The notes under the pieces were generated by a model that was not told the origin of the DNA, did not search any database, and saw nothing but the letters and a program-made list of their open reading frames with translations. Both the position numbers and the translations under genes were made by a program. From NCBI GenBank assembly GCA_964407285.1, contig CAYOVG010000417.1:1-5455 (forward strand): a stretch of DNA of 5,455 bases, given 5' to 3'. The DNA comes from CAYOVG01 sp964407285 (GTDB lineage Bacteria > Desulfobacterota > Syntrophobacteria > Syntrophobacterales > Syntrophobacteraceae). Positions 5,230 through 5,455 of the stretch are shown one piece after another. Each line of letters starts with the position of its first letter. The first letter of the stretch is position 1.

Positions 5230-5455
5230 TGCGCCGGTCTCCGACACGCCGGTCCCGGTGAAATACCGACGCTCCACGCCTGCAGAGGCTCACCTCCCCT
5301 ACCCTGTAAGGCCGGAAGGCTTCGCAGTCTGTTCGATTCGCTCGTTGTCCATTGCGCCAGAATCGACGCGTGCGCGACTGCGCGGGTACAATCAGCTCCG
5401 CACCGGAGAAGACTGTTGCCCATAGATCCCACTCATGCTATGGTTGGGCATGACA
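5230..5455. other. Non-coding right end of the window
   Basis: No convincing gene on either strand. It contains an 8-base direct repeat CGCCGGTC (5232 and 5247), a short perfect hairpin CTCCG-CAC-CGGAG (5396-5408), a TACAAT (5387-5392) with only TCGACG 18 bases upstream, and an imperfect palindrome at the edge. No intrinsic terminator with a T-run was found after the GAF/GGDEF-like gene. The next gene probably lies beyond 5455. Confidence 0.45.
5416..5444 (+). promoter_or_regulatory. Weak promoter-like pair overlapping an inverted repeat
   Basis: TTGCCC at 5416-5421 and TATGGT at 5439-5444, each 4 of 6 to the sigma-70 consensus, with a 17-base spacer. The inverted repeat CCATAG (5420-5425) / CTATGG (5438-5443) sits across both boxes, as an operator might. 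The downstream gene is not in the window, so this is a tentative call. Confidence 0.25.

Noticed and set aside
5256..5268. CGGT-GAAAT-ACCG as a terminator after the GAF/GGDEF-like gene.
   Set aside because: The stem is only 4 bp and no T-run follows.
3772..5277. A 501-codon open frame on the minus strand opposite the TIGR00725-type and GAF/GGDEF-like genes.
   Set aside because: It lies antisense to two genes with recognisable domains and good ribosome sites. The translation shows no family motif and is rich in Arg, His and Pro, as expected for a mirror frame in G+C-rich DNA.
5331..5339. GTTCGATTC, resembling the T-loop of a tRNA.
   Set aside because: The flanking bases do not form the 5-bp T-stem, and no acceptor stem, anticodon arm or CCA end is present.

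Overview
The window reads as a G+C-rich stretch of bacterial chromosome. The mix of genes (lgt, pcm, a TIGR00725-type protein, a GAF/degenerate-GGDEF protein, a His-rich metal binder and an aldehyde dehydrogenase) and the protein style suggest a deltaproteobacterium (Desulfobacterota, possibly Syntrophobacter-like). That placement is an impression from sequence style and was not computed. No insertion sequence, CRISPR array, tRNA, rRNA or phage gene was found.

Left part, minus strand: positions 1-980 hold the N-terminal two thirds of an aldehyde dehydrogenase that runs off the left edge, with its catalytic Glu and Cys present. A gap of about 300 bases follows, whose clearest content is a perfect 7-bp inverted repeat just upstream of that gene. 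Next, also on the minus strand, is a 167-residue protein (1279-1782) with 47 histidines in a 77-residue tract and a helical C-terminal module. It is probably a cytoplasmic nickel/cobalt/zinc-binding protein.

Right part, plus strand: divergent from the His-rich gene is lgt (1872-2768), the membrane enzyme that lipidates prolipoproteins. After 130 bases containing a good sigma-70-like promoter comes a compact group: a possible 12-codon leader ORF, pcm (protein L-isoaspartate methyltransferase), a TIGR00725/LOG-like nucleotide-binding protein that begins directly after the pcm stop, and a GAF-like/GGDEF-like protein whose GGDEF signature has become GSNEF. The last three probably form one transcription unit. 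Positions 5230-5455 hold no convincing gene, only small inverted repeats and a weak promoter-like pair at the right edge.

Most of the genes are conserved housekeeping types. The points that deserve attention are the extreme His tract, the leader-ORF/hairpin/TGATG arrangement before pcm, and the apparently inactive GGDEF domain next to a protein-repair gene.
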